Source of the DNA: Candidatus Omnitrophota bacterium
GTDB lineage: Bacteria; Omnitrophota; Gorgyraeia; B26-G9
NCBI GenBank assembly: GCA_018817165.1
Contig: JAHITY010000017.1
Span: 1-32,894, forward strand
Direction: 5' to 3'
Length of the DNA stretch: 32,894 nucleotides
The notes below the pieces were generated by a model. That model was given only the letters and a program-made list of their open reading frames with translations, did not search any database and was not told the origin of the DNA. Shown piece by piece: positions 1-9,443 of the stretch; position 1 is the stretch's first letter, and each line of letters starts with the position of its first letter. The position numbers and the translations under genes are program-made.

Positions 1-535
1 GTCCTTCGGTAGATTCTCCGCAATGGTGAACAGTATCGGCTTCGATAAAGCCTGGACGAAATTCATCCCATTGATCAGTTTTAATTGGTATTTGATTCCG
101 CAAAAGAGATCCTGGTTTAGTTAAAGATCGGCCTTTTCCGCAATATTGTGCTCGGATAGGTTTTAAAACACGATCAATACTGCTGGCAGATATGTTAGTT
201 AAGCGATAAATAACTTCTTGAGATAATTGTTCTTTGAATTCTTCTTCGTAGTATGGCAGCCAGAGTGGTAAAATTATTTTAAATCGTTTTGAACAAGGCA
301 GATGAGATGCTAGCCAAATGTGTTTAAGGGGCTTAAAAACATCTGGATTTTTATAAATGGATGGTTTACCTTTCTTTTTATGTTTTGGCTTGCTGAAGCG
401 TTTAAAGGTTCTTAGTGCGCGGATAGCATGTTTTCGGTGATGGCCACAATTTGCACAGAACTCGTTGAGAATAGCTGTTTTCTGTTTGCGGGTACCTTTT
501 TTGTAGCGTAAAAAGATACTTTCAAGATATTCCAT
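1..535 (-). mobile_element. IS transposase (integrase-like DDE type), N-terminal part; gene truncated by the left window edge
   Basis: Minus-strand open frame from ATG at 535..533 reads MEYLESIFLRYKKGTRKQKTAILNEFCANCGHHRKHAIRALRTFKRFSK...PGFIEADTVHHCGESTEG; the N-terminal HTH-like part and 'EADTVHH' are typical of integrase-catalytic-domain transposases. Not in the ORF track because it runs off the window. Confidence 0.8.
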
Positions 536-554
536 TTTGGCTCCTATTGTCATT

Positions 555-581
555 ATAATAACCCCCTTTAAGAGTTATTAT
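555..581. other. Inverted repeat (8-bp perfect arms) upstream of the transposase gene
   Basis: ATAATAAC (555-562) / GTTATTAT (574-581) with an 11-nt loop. Confidence 0.5.
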
Positions 582-584
582 TTG

Positions 585-674
585 GGTAACATTATTTATG
601 AGTCAACGAATACCTTAAAAATATTCTTTGGTAACATTTTATGTGAGTCAATTCGGATCAAAAATATTTTTTGC
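585..674. repeat. Two tandem imperfect ~45-bp repeats, probable IS terminal repeats
   Basis: GGTAACATTATTTATGAGTCAA at 585-606 and GGTAACATTTTATGTGAGTCAA at 630-651, each followed by an AAAAATATT(C/T)TTT tract; adjacent to the transposase start. Confidence 0.7.
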
Positions 675-725
675 AAATATAACACTCTTGTGATAGACTT
701 TAATGTTTTGCAAATCGGAGGAAAT

Positions 726-3700
726 GTGTTTATAAAACCTTATATTAAGAATTTGATTTTTTTTATCCTTATTCAAGCCTTGCTACTATCAAATATTACC
801 TTGGTATTGGCAGAACTGACTGAGACCAGAATCTCTTGTGCGACTATTTCTCCATCATTGACCATGGAGCAACAAGCGCTGCAAGATATTTTCTATCAAC
901 AAATACGGGAACAGCTCTTTTTTGCTGAAAAACCTCAACAGCCGCATAAAATTTCTCGTTTAAAGAATTTATCTCAAATGATCATAGATGCCTTTAAATC
1001 GCCCGAATCATTCAAAATGAATCGACGTAGCTTCCTTATGATAAGCGGGGTACTTACTCTGGGCTTAATGAATCTTTCTTTACCATCCATGGTGCAAGCT
1101 ACATCACACGAGGAAAATATTCTCTTAACACTGCCGACACTGGGGAGAAACCCTGGCGAAACATACTTGGAAAAAATTGCTCAACTTTTAATATCCAAAG
1201 AAATCGACCAGCAAAAAACAACAGCAATGCTCTGGAAGGTAATCAACACCACCCCTCTCATTTGGGCAAAAAAAGCTGCAATAAAAACCCTGTTTACCGC
1301 AGGATTACTCACGGAAAAAGACATTGAGAAAATTATCCAAAACATTCCGGAAACAGAAGTTTTATGCTCCTTAGCGGAAACTGTATACTTTGAAAACCCA
1401 GCCAGAAACCTAAATGATCTCTGGGCGTGGTATGAAAAAGAGGGAGACCCGCAATTAAAACAGCACTTGCTGGAATTACTAATAAAACAAAGATACCCTA
1501 AAGCCATATCCATACTCATTGACCAGCATAAAAAAGAAACGGATGTTGAAAAAATCAGAGACTTGACTCAGCATTTGGGTCTTGCTGCTCGGAACAATCC
1601 AATTGCCTTAAAATATTTAATCAATCATATCAATTCTCTGCAAAAACCAGAAGTCGCGCAAAAATCGATCGTTCAGCTTGTAGAAGATATTGCCGCTTTA
1701 GGCCAAACGCAAACTCCTGAAGCCGGAAAAATCCTGGTATCTCTTGCTGAAAAACATCGCCCTAAGGAATATCTTGAAGAAGGCAGTTCTATCTATCCAC
1801 AAATCATAGAAGCTCTTGGCAATGTCGCGCAATACGATAAAAGCTCCTTTAATTATCTTAAACAGATATTTTTTTCAAAAGATATTACTTATATAAGAAA
1901 AATATCGCAGGCCATTGGGATAGCCGCTCGGAAAAACCCAGAAGCATGGAAATTTTTAAAAACAAACTTTACCACTGTATGCCAAAACAACGGAGCTGAT
2001 TGCGCATATCTTATTTTGAGCTTAGGAGAAGCAGCACGAGAAAACCCTGAAGCGGCACAAATACTTTACTCCCTAACGGATGACGCAATGAATATTCCTC
2101 AAAAAAAATGGATGGTCATTTATGCGCTTCAAGCGCTTGCTCTATCCGAGACACCGGAGGCAATTAGCAAATTGGCGAGTTTTGGATCAAGTCTTTTTGA
2201 TGTATTAACAATTGACATGTTAACAAATTCTGTGATCCCGGCATTGGCAAAATCGAATGATCCTGTCGTAGCAGAACTGCTTTATTCTCAAAGTGTTAAA
2301 TATTTACAGTCTAGCTTTCAAGACGCAGAAATCGGCCTGCAAATATTTAAAGCATTGGGAGCCACCGGATCTCCTGAGGCAATTGATTCCTGCTTGAGCC
2401 TGATAAAAAGCATTGTTCCCGCGCATCGCCGGCTTGGATTAGAAGGACTAGTTAGTTCCGGCAGCATCAAAGCTTTGAATCTCTGCGTCGATCTTAGTGT
2501 TCACAAAAACGATATGTTTGACAGTGAAGAGCTGGCGTCCAATATTATTGCCCTGTCTGGATTTAGTGGATTTGAGCTTGTCAGAGAAAAACTTATCACC
2601 TTACTGGATCCTGACAAAGATTTTATAACCGAAACTATTGCAGCAATGGTTAAAAAAACGTTTAATGAAAAAATGGAATTAATTGAAGATAATTCAAATG
2701 ATAAAGACCATAATACCGACAAAATGATGCAATGTTTTTTTAATCGATTTAGTGAAATGCCTTTTGCGCTTTATGCCACCATCGCGAACAGCCAGAAGCT
2801 TACCAGTCATAGCTTTCCGCCGCTTTACACGATCTTTGAGAGAAATCTTCGCGCGCAATACGGCAGTGTCGATACTTTGCGCTATATAAAAGAGAAAACA
2901 GGTGGAATTTTCGTTGCGGAATTTATATATACAATCACAATATTCGGGTTTTTAAAACAATGCTTGCAGCAATATGCCGATCAAGGGGCCACGTTAACGG
3001 ACTTCTTATTGGAAGATAAACATATCGAAATTTTTATGAAGTATCCCTCTCTTTTCGCGAAAGTTGCCAGTGAAATACTCAACTGGAACAAAAAAGAATT
3101 AAACAACAGCTTCATTGAAAGACTCCTAGAGCTTGCGACACACGGCGATAAACGTTTTCAAATTCTTTTGTCGTTGTTTAACCAATATAATATTATCCAT
3201 GATGACCGCATCAATATTTTCCAAGAAGCGCTGCCGAATATTAATCCTTCCTGGATGGGGCCTCAGAAAAATTGGATAAACAATAACAACGAAATAGAAT
3301 TCGGCGTTTACTGGTCCACCATCAAAAAAACAGAAAAAGGACATTTTGAAAGATTCCCTGAAATATTCATGAATGGAGAGCGAGTCTCTGCATATTATAA
3401 AGATTTTAAAGGATATAAAGAAGCCCCCGCCGGCTCCCGTGAAGATACGCGAAGGATTGCCTTGGGTGCAATCAAGGTTTTTTACAAATCTTTCCCGGAA
3501 ACCGGAAGGAAAGTCGTTTTCTACCTCTATGACAATCTTGACAACATACGTGAAAGTGAACATGCCATTGTCGTCAGCCGGGGGCATGATAAAGAGAAAA
3601 ACGTGAAAATGAATTGTAGGGCTACCGGACGACTTCTCATTACCAGTCATTGCCGATCGAGAGGAGACATGGATGAAGCAATCTGGCAGAATCCGGAAAA

Positions 3701-4070
3701 CGCGGTAATTTCAACAATCGGAACAACGCGTGCTCTCGCTACCAATCCCTTACTCTACTGGGCAGCGGAATATCTGGGCAGAACAAAAGAATACGGAACC
3801 TATCAAGATCTTTATGGATATATTCAACCGCATATTCCCCTCACAATACAGCAATACGATATCCCCATGGTAAATAATGATATCAGCGCGGTTTATGCCG
3901 TCGTATTACGAAAGCTGTATCTCAATATAGAGTTGCCCACAAAAAAAAATATTAACCATGGGACACATATTACCCCTCACTCTCCAAACACGCAAAACTC
4001 TCGATCTGGACATAAGCATATAAATATTCTCTGCGCCGGGGTTAAGTCTGTAATTACATCATTAATATAA
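726..4070 (+). CDS. Large exported HEAT/ARM-like alpha-helical repeat protein with an internal Tat-like signal (MNRRSFLMISG) and a C-terminal domain bearing RGH and SHCRS motifs (candidate caspase-like fold)
   Basis: Track ORF is 537..4070, but the first ~63 codons overlap the IS end. GTG at 726 follows GGAGG and gives VFIKPYIKNLIFFILIQALLLSNITLVLAE, a signal-peptide-like start. Repeating helical units such as AIGIAARKNPEAWKFLK and LGEAARENPEAAQIL. Confidence 0.75.
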   Translation: MFIKPYIKNLIFFILIQALLLSNITLVLAELTETRISCATISPSLTMEQQALQDIFYQQIREQLFFAEKPQQPHKISRLKNLSQMIIDAFKSPESFKMNRRSFLMISGVLTLGLMNLSLPSMVQATSHEENILLTLPTLGRNPGETYLEKIAQLLISKEIDQQKTTAMLWKVINTTPLIWAKKAAIKTLFTAGLLTEKDIEKIIQNIPETEVLCSLAETVYFENPARNLNDLWAWYEKEGDPQLKQHLLELLIKQRYPKAISILIDQHKKETDVEKIRDLTQHLGLAARNNPIALKYLINHINSLQKPEVAQKSIVQLVEDIAALGQTQTPEAGKILVSLAEKHRPKEYLEEGSSIYPQIIEALGNVAQYDKSSFNYLKQIFFSKDITYIRKISQAIGIAARKNPEAWKFLKTNFTTVCQNNGADCAYLILSLGEAARENPEAAQILYSLTDDAMNIPQKKWMVIYALQALALSETPEAISKLASFGSSLFDVLTIDMLTNSVIPALAKSNDPVVAELLYSQSVKYLQSSFQDAEIGLQIFKALGATGSPEAIDSCLSLIKSIVPAHRRLGLEGLVSSGSIKALNLCVDLSVHKNDMFDSEELASNIIALSGFSGFELVREKLITLLDPDKDFITETIAAMVKKTFNEKMELIEDNSNDKDHNTDKMMQCFFNRFSEMPFALYATIANSQKLTSHSFPPLYTIFERNLRAQYGSVDTLRYIKEKTGGIFVAEFIYTITIFGFLKQCLQQYADQGATLTDFLLEDKHIEIFMKYPSLFAKVASEILNWNKKELNNSFIERLLELATHGDKRFQILLSLFNQYNIIHDDRINIFQEALPNINPSWMGPQKNWINNNNEIEFGVYWSTIKKTEKGHFERFPEIFMNGERVSAYYKDFKGYKEAPAGSREDTRRIALGAIKVFYKSFPETGRKVVFYLYDNLDNIRESEHAIVVSRGHDKEKNVKMNCRATGRLLITSHCRSRGDMDEAIWQNPENAVISTIGTTRALATNPLLYWAAEYLGRTKEYGTYQDLYGYIQPHIPLTIQQYDIPMVNNDISAVYAVVLRKLYLNIELPTKKNINHGTHITPHSPNTQNSRSGHKHINILCAGVKSVITSLI

Positions 4071-4185
4071 AAAAGGAAAGGTTCTGTTTTTTTAAGATTG
4101 CTCGATTATTTTGTTTGTCTCTCATATTAAACTGCTTTGGTATTTAAATTGGCTTTGAGACTTGAATTTAACATGAAATATTTTT

Positions 4186-4563
4186 TTAATTTTTTTTTAA
4201 CAAAGAGATGATATTACTTTCCAATTGATCTAAATCGCACGGTTTAAACATATAGATGTCTGCTCCAATAACCCTTTCGATAATCCGATCAGCATCAGTA
4301 TCTTTGGCAGTTAGCATAATCACAGGAATATGTTTATATTCGTCACTCAACTTCAATTCCCGGCATAGATCTTCTCCAGAAAGCTTAGGAATCATTAAAT
4401 CCAAGATAATTAAATCAGGATTTTGCGTTTTAGCTTTATAGATACCATCCATTCCATTGTATGCAATGAGAGGTTCATACCCTAAATCAGATACAAAAAT
4501 CTCCAGAGTACGATTAATATCTTTATCATCTTCAACTATAAGTATTTTCTTTTTATTTCCCAT
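4186..4563 (-). CDS. Single-domain CheY-like response regulator
   Basis: MGNKKKILIVEDDKDINRTLEIFV...DLIILDLMIPKLSGEDLCREL...PVIMLTAKD...MFKPCDLDQL; internal ATG at 4563 with upstream GGAAGG preferred over the track start at 4665. Confidence 0.9.
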   Translation of the reverse strand: MGNKKKILIVEDDKDINRTLEIFVSDLGYEPLIAYNGMDGIYKAKTQNPDLIILDLMIPKLSGEDLCRELKLSDEYKHIPVIMLTAKDTDADRIIERVIGADIYMFKPCDLDQLESNIISLLKKN

Positions 4564-4595
4564 TATAACCTTCCTTTCCATTCTAGTTTTATTGA

Positions 4596-6710
4596 TTAAC
4601 GACTTCGCCATTTGGGTAAAGTAAAATAAAAGGTTGTTCCTTCCCCCAATTTTGATTTCACCCAAATTTTACCGCCCTGCAGTTCAACAAGCCCCTTTGT
4701 GATAACTAATCCTAAACCACTGCCTCCTTTTTGACGCAGCGTGGCGTCCGGAGATCGGTAAAACTTGTCAAAGATCTTGTCCAATTCTGAATCAGCAATC
4801 CCATAACCCTTATCTGCAATCGAGATCAAGACATCATTCTCCTGCTCTATGATTTCAACAATAACCTGACTGTTCTCCGGTGAATATCTAACCGCATTAC
4901 TGATAAGATTCCCGAGGATTCTTTCAGTATGGTCAATATCGACAGGAACAGACAGTGTCTTTACACTGGATTTAAGGTCAATAGAAATATTTTTCTCCAT
5001 AGCCTGTGAACTCAAAATCTGCAGGGTATCCTGGGTTAAGGTCCAAAGGTCGTAATATTTAATATCTAAGGCTAATACGCCGGATTCTATTTTTGTCACA
5101 TCTAAAAGATTACTCACCATACTTGCCTGACGTTCCGTGTTCTTTAGAATAAGCTCAATTAATTCCTTCTCCTGCGCGCTGGAAAACCCATTCTTCGTTT
5201 TGTCCCGGATAAGGATCGTTACCGCATTTTTAATAGCAGTTAGGGGTGTTTTTAAATCGTGCGAAACTATTGACAAAAAATCTGTTTTTACTTGTCCTGC
5301 TGCTTTGAGCTTTGTGTTAACCTCCTGAATATATTTGATCAACGTCTCTTTTTTTTGCATTGCCACAAATATAATGATGATCGCTATGCAAATGAATAAT
5401 GAGATCAATATTCCAAAAACACGATATTCCAAAAGCAATTTAACTTTTATGATTTTAGACAATATTACATACGCACCGATACCGCCTTCCGCATTTTCAA
5501 TCGGATAACTGACAAAATAAATACGTTCACGGTCAGCTGAAACAGGCGACAAATGATATCCCGCCTGATTTAATTCCGCATCACGAAAATATAATTTAGA
5601 GATATATCGGAGTTCATGAACTTTTTCAGGTAAAGGCTCTCCTGCAGACGCGATTACAGCGCCTTCTTTATCTACAATATAACAATTCACCAGTTTTTCT
5701 TTTGTCAGTAGCTTTTCGAGAATCTCCTGAACTTTCTCTCTTCCGTCCAAGGAATTAATTGCTGCCCGGATAACCTGTGATTTGCTAAGCGAAATACATA
5801 TTTTTTCAAGAGTCGATAATTCTTTCAGAAGTTTCTGCAGCGGCGACCCTTTAATATCCATGCTTTTTTTGATCAGCTTAATATTAGAATAATAATCCAT
5901 GAAATTAGTCAGTCCCCACCCTAATCCCAGGACGATAATAACCGACAGAATGACAGACAAACGGGAAAATTTTAAGTTCAAATAATTCTTCTTCACGTCA
6001 TAATTTACAGAAGAAAAAGTATTAAAAAAGAACAAAGTCGTTGTTAACAAAGACAGTATCAGCACCGCACGGCAGAACTCTAAAGGAAATCCAAAGAATG
6101 TAAAAAAGGTATCATTGTTCCAATGGGCTGCTAAAAAAACATCAGATTTTTCCACGAAAAGTCCGGTCAAAATCGCATAAATAATAAAATGCGCACCAAT
6201 TATCCAATAATATTTTTGTTGTTTTTTATCTGTTTTTGCGGCGGAAATAACAGTAATCGCGGCCAGAATTCCCGCGGGAAATCCCAGAACATAACGAATG
6301 TAAATAGACAGCCCATTTATCGCTGATTGCGCGCCAACAAAGATCATAAACCCTATGGGTAAATATATCCATGGCCTTACAAGGAGTTTTTTATTGATTT
6401 GAAAATATCCCATACGGGCAAACTCAAAAAGAAAAAAATAAGACACAATCCGAAGCGTGGAATGCAAAAACGATGTAACAACTCCAGTACCTACGATTAT
6501 GATAAAAAGCTGCAGCCATTCATTTATCCCATGGATAATCCCGAACAAGCCTAGCAAAAACCAAGGTAATTTTTGAGATTGTTTAAATCCAGAGTTAAGA
6601 CAGATGACGCCGAAAAAGAAAAAGGAAAAGCCGTAAAAGAAATAGATGTAATCAATTTGTCCATTAAGAAATTGCGATATGTTTTTTGATAGGAAGTTAA
6701 ATAGAATCAT
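4596..6710 (-). CDS. Membrane sensor histidine kinase (multi-TM N-terminus, extracytoplasmic region, HisKA/HATPase)
   Basis: H-box FLSIVSHDLKTPLTAIKNAV; N-box NLISNAVRYSPENSQ; G-boxes ADKGYGIADSEL and GGSGLGLVITKGLVELQGG. Confidence 0.92.
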   Translation of the reverse strand: MILFNFLSKNISQFLNGQIDYIYFFYGFSFFFFGVICLNSGFKQSQKLPWFLLGLFGIIHGINEWLQLFIIIVGTGVVTSFLHSTLRIVSYFFLFEFARMGYFQINKKLLVRPWIYLPIGFMIFVGAQSAINGLSIYIRYVLGFPAGILAAITVISAAKTDKKQQKYYWIIGAHFIIYAILTGLFVEKSDVFLAAHWNNDTFFTFFGFPLEFCRAVLILSLLTTTLFFFNTFSSVNYDVKKNYLNLKFSRLSVILSVIIVLGLGWGLTNFMDYYSNIKLIKKSMDIKGSPLQKLLKELSTLEKICISLSKSQVIRAAINSLDGREKVQEILEKLLTKEKLVNCYIVDKEGAVIASAGEPLPEKVHELRYISKLYFRDAELNQAGYHLSPVSADRERIYFVSYPIENAEGGIGAYVILSKIIKVKLLLEYRVFGILISLFICIAIIIIFVAMQKKETLIKYIQEVNTKLKAAGQVKTDFLSIVSHDLKTPLTAIKNAVTILIRDKTKNGFSSAQEKELIELILKNTERQASMVSNLLDVTKIESGVLALDIKYYDLWTLTQDTLQILSSQAMEKNISIDLKSSVKTLSVPVDIDHTERILGNLISNAVRYSPENSQVIVEIIEQENDVLISIADKGYGIADSELDKIFDKFYRSPDATLRQKGGSGLGLVITKGLVELQGGKIWVKSKLGEGTTFYFTLPKWRSR

Positions 6711-6786
6711 TATACCTCTTATGTAAATATGGTTTTAAAAAACGTTAAAAAGGAAATTGATCCTATTTCTCGTAGTGCTATTATCT

Positions 6787-6814
6787 ATTATACAGTAGAA
6801 CGTTCCTACTACAA
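6787..6814 (-). promoter_or_regulatory. Candidate promoter for the HK-RR operon with a palindrome filling the spacer
   Basis: Minus strand: TTGTAG-16 nt-TATAAT; spacer region holds AGTAGGAACGTTCTACT (6794-6810), a near-palindrome centred on GAACGTTC. Confidence 0.5.
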
Positions 6815-6930
6815 GATAATTAGTTGTACAAAGCATATAGGTAAAAATAGGTGAAATCTGAGTGTGAAAATAAGGCAAGCCTATAATTACGTCATTGCCA
6901 CAAAAAAGCAATCCTCCATTTATTTTCCTT

Positions 6931-8937
6931 CTATTTTATCGGCAATTCTTTTCGGGCAGACCATTCGGTCCATCCGCCGTCATACCAATAAACATTCGTG
7001 TATCCAAGTAAATTCTTTAATATAAAAAATGTCTGGCTTGCCTGATGACCTGTGCGGCAATGTACAATAATTTTAGAAGCATTTGTCGGAATAATTGATT
7101 TATAAGCTGTCGTGAGTTCATCAACGGTTTTAAATAAAGAATATTTGTCTGCTTTGCGGATATCTTCCGTATAAGGCCTATTGATTGCCCCAGGAATATG
7201 CCCTGCGCGAGCTTCGTCGGATTTTTGACCAAGATAATAATCCTGCGGACGGACATCTAAAATAATCGCGTCTTTATCCTTAATTGCCTGCAAAACAGTT
7301 TTATAATAAACAGTGAAATTATCCGCATAATTTAATCGATAGCTTGAATCAATGACTTTGGGTAATTCCGTATCCACCAGACGTCCTTCACTTTGCCACT
7401 TTAAAAATCCCCCATTTAATATCCCGTAATTTTCATGCCCCAGTCTTTCAAATACCATACTAACAAGCGTCGCATCATGCGGCTTTTCACCATAAACCAA
7501 TACCACAAAATCATTTGGTTTTATTCCCATCAAAGAAATAGTTTGCGATAAAATAGCAGCCGGCAGAAGCACAGAAGGAACGCCCTTTACTACTCCGCGA
7601 AAACTCTCGGGTGAAATCGCCAGAGATCCCGGAATGTGCGAAGTATTATATTCATTCTGACTCCGTAAATCCAATATTTTCATATCAGGTTTTTTATAGT
7701 TTTCTGAAAGCCACTGAGTATCGATAAGCCCGGGAGCTTTATGCGCGAAGTTTCTAACTTCTTCCACCCCTTTTTGCCCTTTAGCTTGTCCTAAGAAATA
7801 ACCTCTCCATAAATTTATTTTTTGAGCAAGTCCATCCGGCACTGGCTCTGAACGTAAAGCAACAGGCTTTAGACAAAGATCAACAAATCCCAATAATCCA
7901 TCGGTCAATATATAAACATTATTAAATCCTTGTCTGTTTAAGGAGTCTCTTGCCTGAGCCGGGTGGGTCATTCCATTAGAATATAAAACAATTATCCCTT
8001 GGTTTTTATAGCCAATTAACTGCTCAGATAAATCCGATAAGCGAATATTAACCGCTCCTTTTATATGAAAATTTGCATATTCATTTTCCGGTCTTACATC
8101 AACTAATAGGACTTCTTGATTATTATTTAATAATCGCTCCGCTAATTCTTCAGCGGCGATATGATCTTGCGCTTCTTCTACCTTTTGTAATAAAGCCTGT
8201 TCTGAAAATAAACAAGCAGTCTGGGTGTTTTTAAAAAAAGGATAAACCAAAGCTTTTCTTGTAGTTTGACCGTAAATAAGCATCAATCCCAAAGCCGCAC
8301 TAAACAAGACAAATGAAAATATTTTTAAAAATTGACTGCCTAAGTATTCGCTTTTTCCAGTTACTTTCTGTTCTATTTTTTCCACACCCCAAAAAGCAGC
8401 AATTCCTATTATTGTAAAAAGAAAAGCTGTTACTCCTTTTGAAAGATGCAAAGAATCAGATAAAAATAAAATGCCCTGGTTTCCGTTAGTATATAAAGGC
8501 TGGATAAAATGAAAAGTTTCATTAAATAATATACTGCCTAAAATCGCGCCCAAAATACAAATAAGCGCATCCCATTTGCCGGAAGCAAGTCCCACAGCTG
8601 CTGTTCCGGGACACCAGCCGCTCATAACAAAGCCTATGCCAAACAATAATCCTCCAATAATTTGAGCGCCATAAATTGTCGGCATTAAATACACGCTCTC
8701 CACGCTGATAAGCCCTAAAGCCTGCGCGTACAGCAAACCGAGCATGGCTGTGATCAGGGCAGTGAACATAACCTTTAAAACCGCCATATCTTTAAAATAA
8801 AATATCCCGGACAATCTTCGTGAACTCCCAAAGCCAGCCTTTTCTAAGGCAACTCCAAACAATATCCCCAGAACAAGCGAAATTAAAAGTGCTAAAGATG
8901 TATCTAAAATGTTGAGGCTATATAGTGTATCAATCAT
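6931..8937 (-). CDS. YeeE/YedE-type sulfur transporter domain fused to three rhodanese domains
   Basis: N-terminal TM region with FVMSGWCPGTAAVGLASG; three rhodanese-like segments (LLVDVRPENEYANFHIKGAVNI; ILDLRSQNEYNTSHIPGSLAI; ILDVRPQDYY...AGHIPGAINRP), only the last with an active-site loop Cys (VHCRTGHQAS). Confidence 0.88.
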   Translation of the reverse strand: MIDTLYSLNILDTSLALLISLVLGILFGVALEKAGFGSSRRLSGIFYFKDMAVLKVMFTALITAMLGLLYAQALGLISVESVYLMPTIYGAQIIGGLLFGIGFVMSGWCPGTAAVGLASGKWDALICILGAILGSILFNETFHFIQPLYTNGNQGILFLSDSLHLSKGVTAFLFTIIGIAAFWGVEKIEQKVTGKSEYLGSQFLKIFSFVLFSAALGLMLIYGQTTRKALVYPFFKNTQTACLFSEQALLQKVEEAQDHIAAEELAERLLNNNQEVLLVDVRPENEYANFHIKGAVNIRLSDLSEQLIGYKNQGIIVLYSNGMTHPAQARDSLNRQGFNNVYILTDGLLGFVDLCLKPVALRSEPVPDGLAQKINLWRGYFLGQAKGQKGVEEVRNFAHKAPGLIDTQWLSENYKKPDMKILDLRSQNEYNTSHIPGSLAISPESFRGVVKGVPSVLLPAAILSQTISLMGIKPNDFVVLVYGEKPHDATLVSMVFERLGHENYGILNGGFLKWQSEGRLVDTELPKVIDSSYRLNYADNFTVYYKTVLQAIKDKDAIILDVRPQDYYLGQKSDEARAGHIPGAINRPYTEDIRKADKYSLFKTVDELTTAYKSIIPTNASKIIVHCRTGHQASQTFFILKNLLGYTNVYWYDGGWTEWSARKELPIK

Positions 8938-9442
8938 TCCATTGCCTCCTTACAAAATAGGCGGCTAAATAACCGCCCGCGAATAAACAGATTAAGAAAA
9001 CAAGGCTTCCGGTAAGTAATAATGCCCCTCCGGTTAAGGCTTGTCCCGAGGTGCAGCCCTGTGCCAATCGGCTGGCATAACCAATAATGATTCCGCCGAT
9101 CAAGGCAAAGCTTATTCTTAATAACCGAGAAGCCGCTTTGCCCTTCTCAAGCTGAAAAGAGATTCTTTTTGCCGCTAAAGCGGAAAATAAGCCTCCCAAA
9201 ACAGTCCCGACAAACATAAAAACCAAATAATAATTAAGCGGTGTCTCTCCCCATTTCCCGAAATATTCAGAAGATAAGGTATGCGTCTTAGCGATACTTA
9301 ATTCTAATGCTGCTGCAATCCTTGCCAAGCCGGATGATGCGCCTAAGCCCGCGCCAAGCACAAGAAATGAAGCTAAAAGAACTGATCCCAGGAAGACCCC
9401 GGCCAGATATGGATTCATATATGGTTTTGGACTATTCTCCAT
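8930..9442 (-). CDS. YeeE/YedE family protein (second half-transporter)
   Basis: MENSPKPYMNPYLAGVFLGSVLL...SRLAQGCTSGQALTGGALLL; ATG at 9442 preferred over the track start; overlaps the downstream gene by 8 nt. Confidence 0.85.
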   Translation of the reverse strand: MENSPKPYMNPYLAGVFLGSVLLASFLVLGAGLGASSGLARIAAALELSIAKTHTLSSEYFGKWGETPLNYYLVFMFVGTVLGGLFSALAAKRISFQLEKGKAASRLLRISFALIGGIIIGYASRLAQGCTSGQALTGGALLLTGSLVFLICLFAGGYLAAYFVRRQWND

Positions 9443-9443
9443 C

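Noticed and set aside
1181-1519. 112-aa minus-strand ORF
   Set aside because: Antisense to the HEAT-repeat coding region with no motif or RBS support.
3126-3650. 174-aa minus-strand ORF
   Set aside because: Lies antisense inside the well-supported HEAT-protease ORF, has no recognisable motif, and looks like a codon-usage shadow.
7017-7256. 79-aa minus-strand ORF
   Set aside because: Out-of-frame overlap inside the third rhodanese domain of the YedE fusion.
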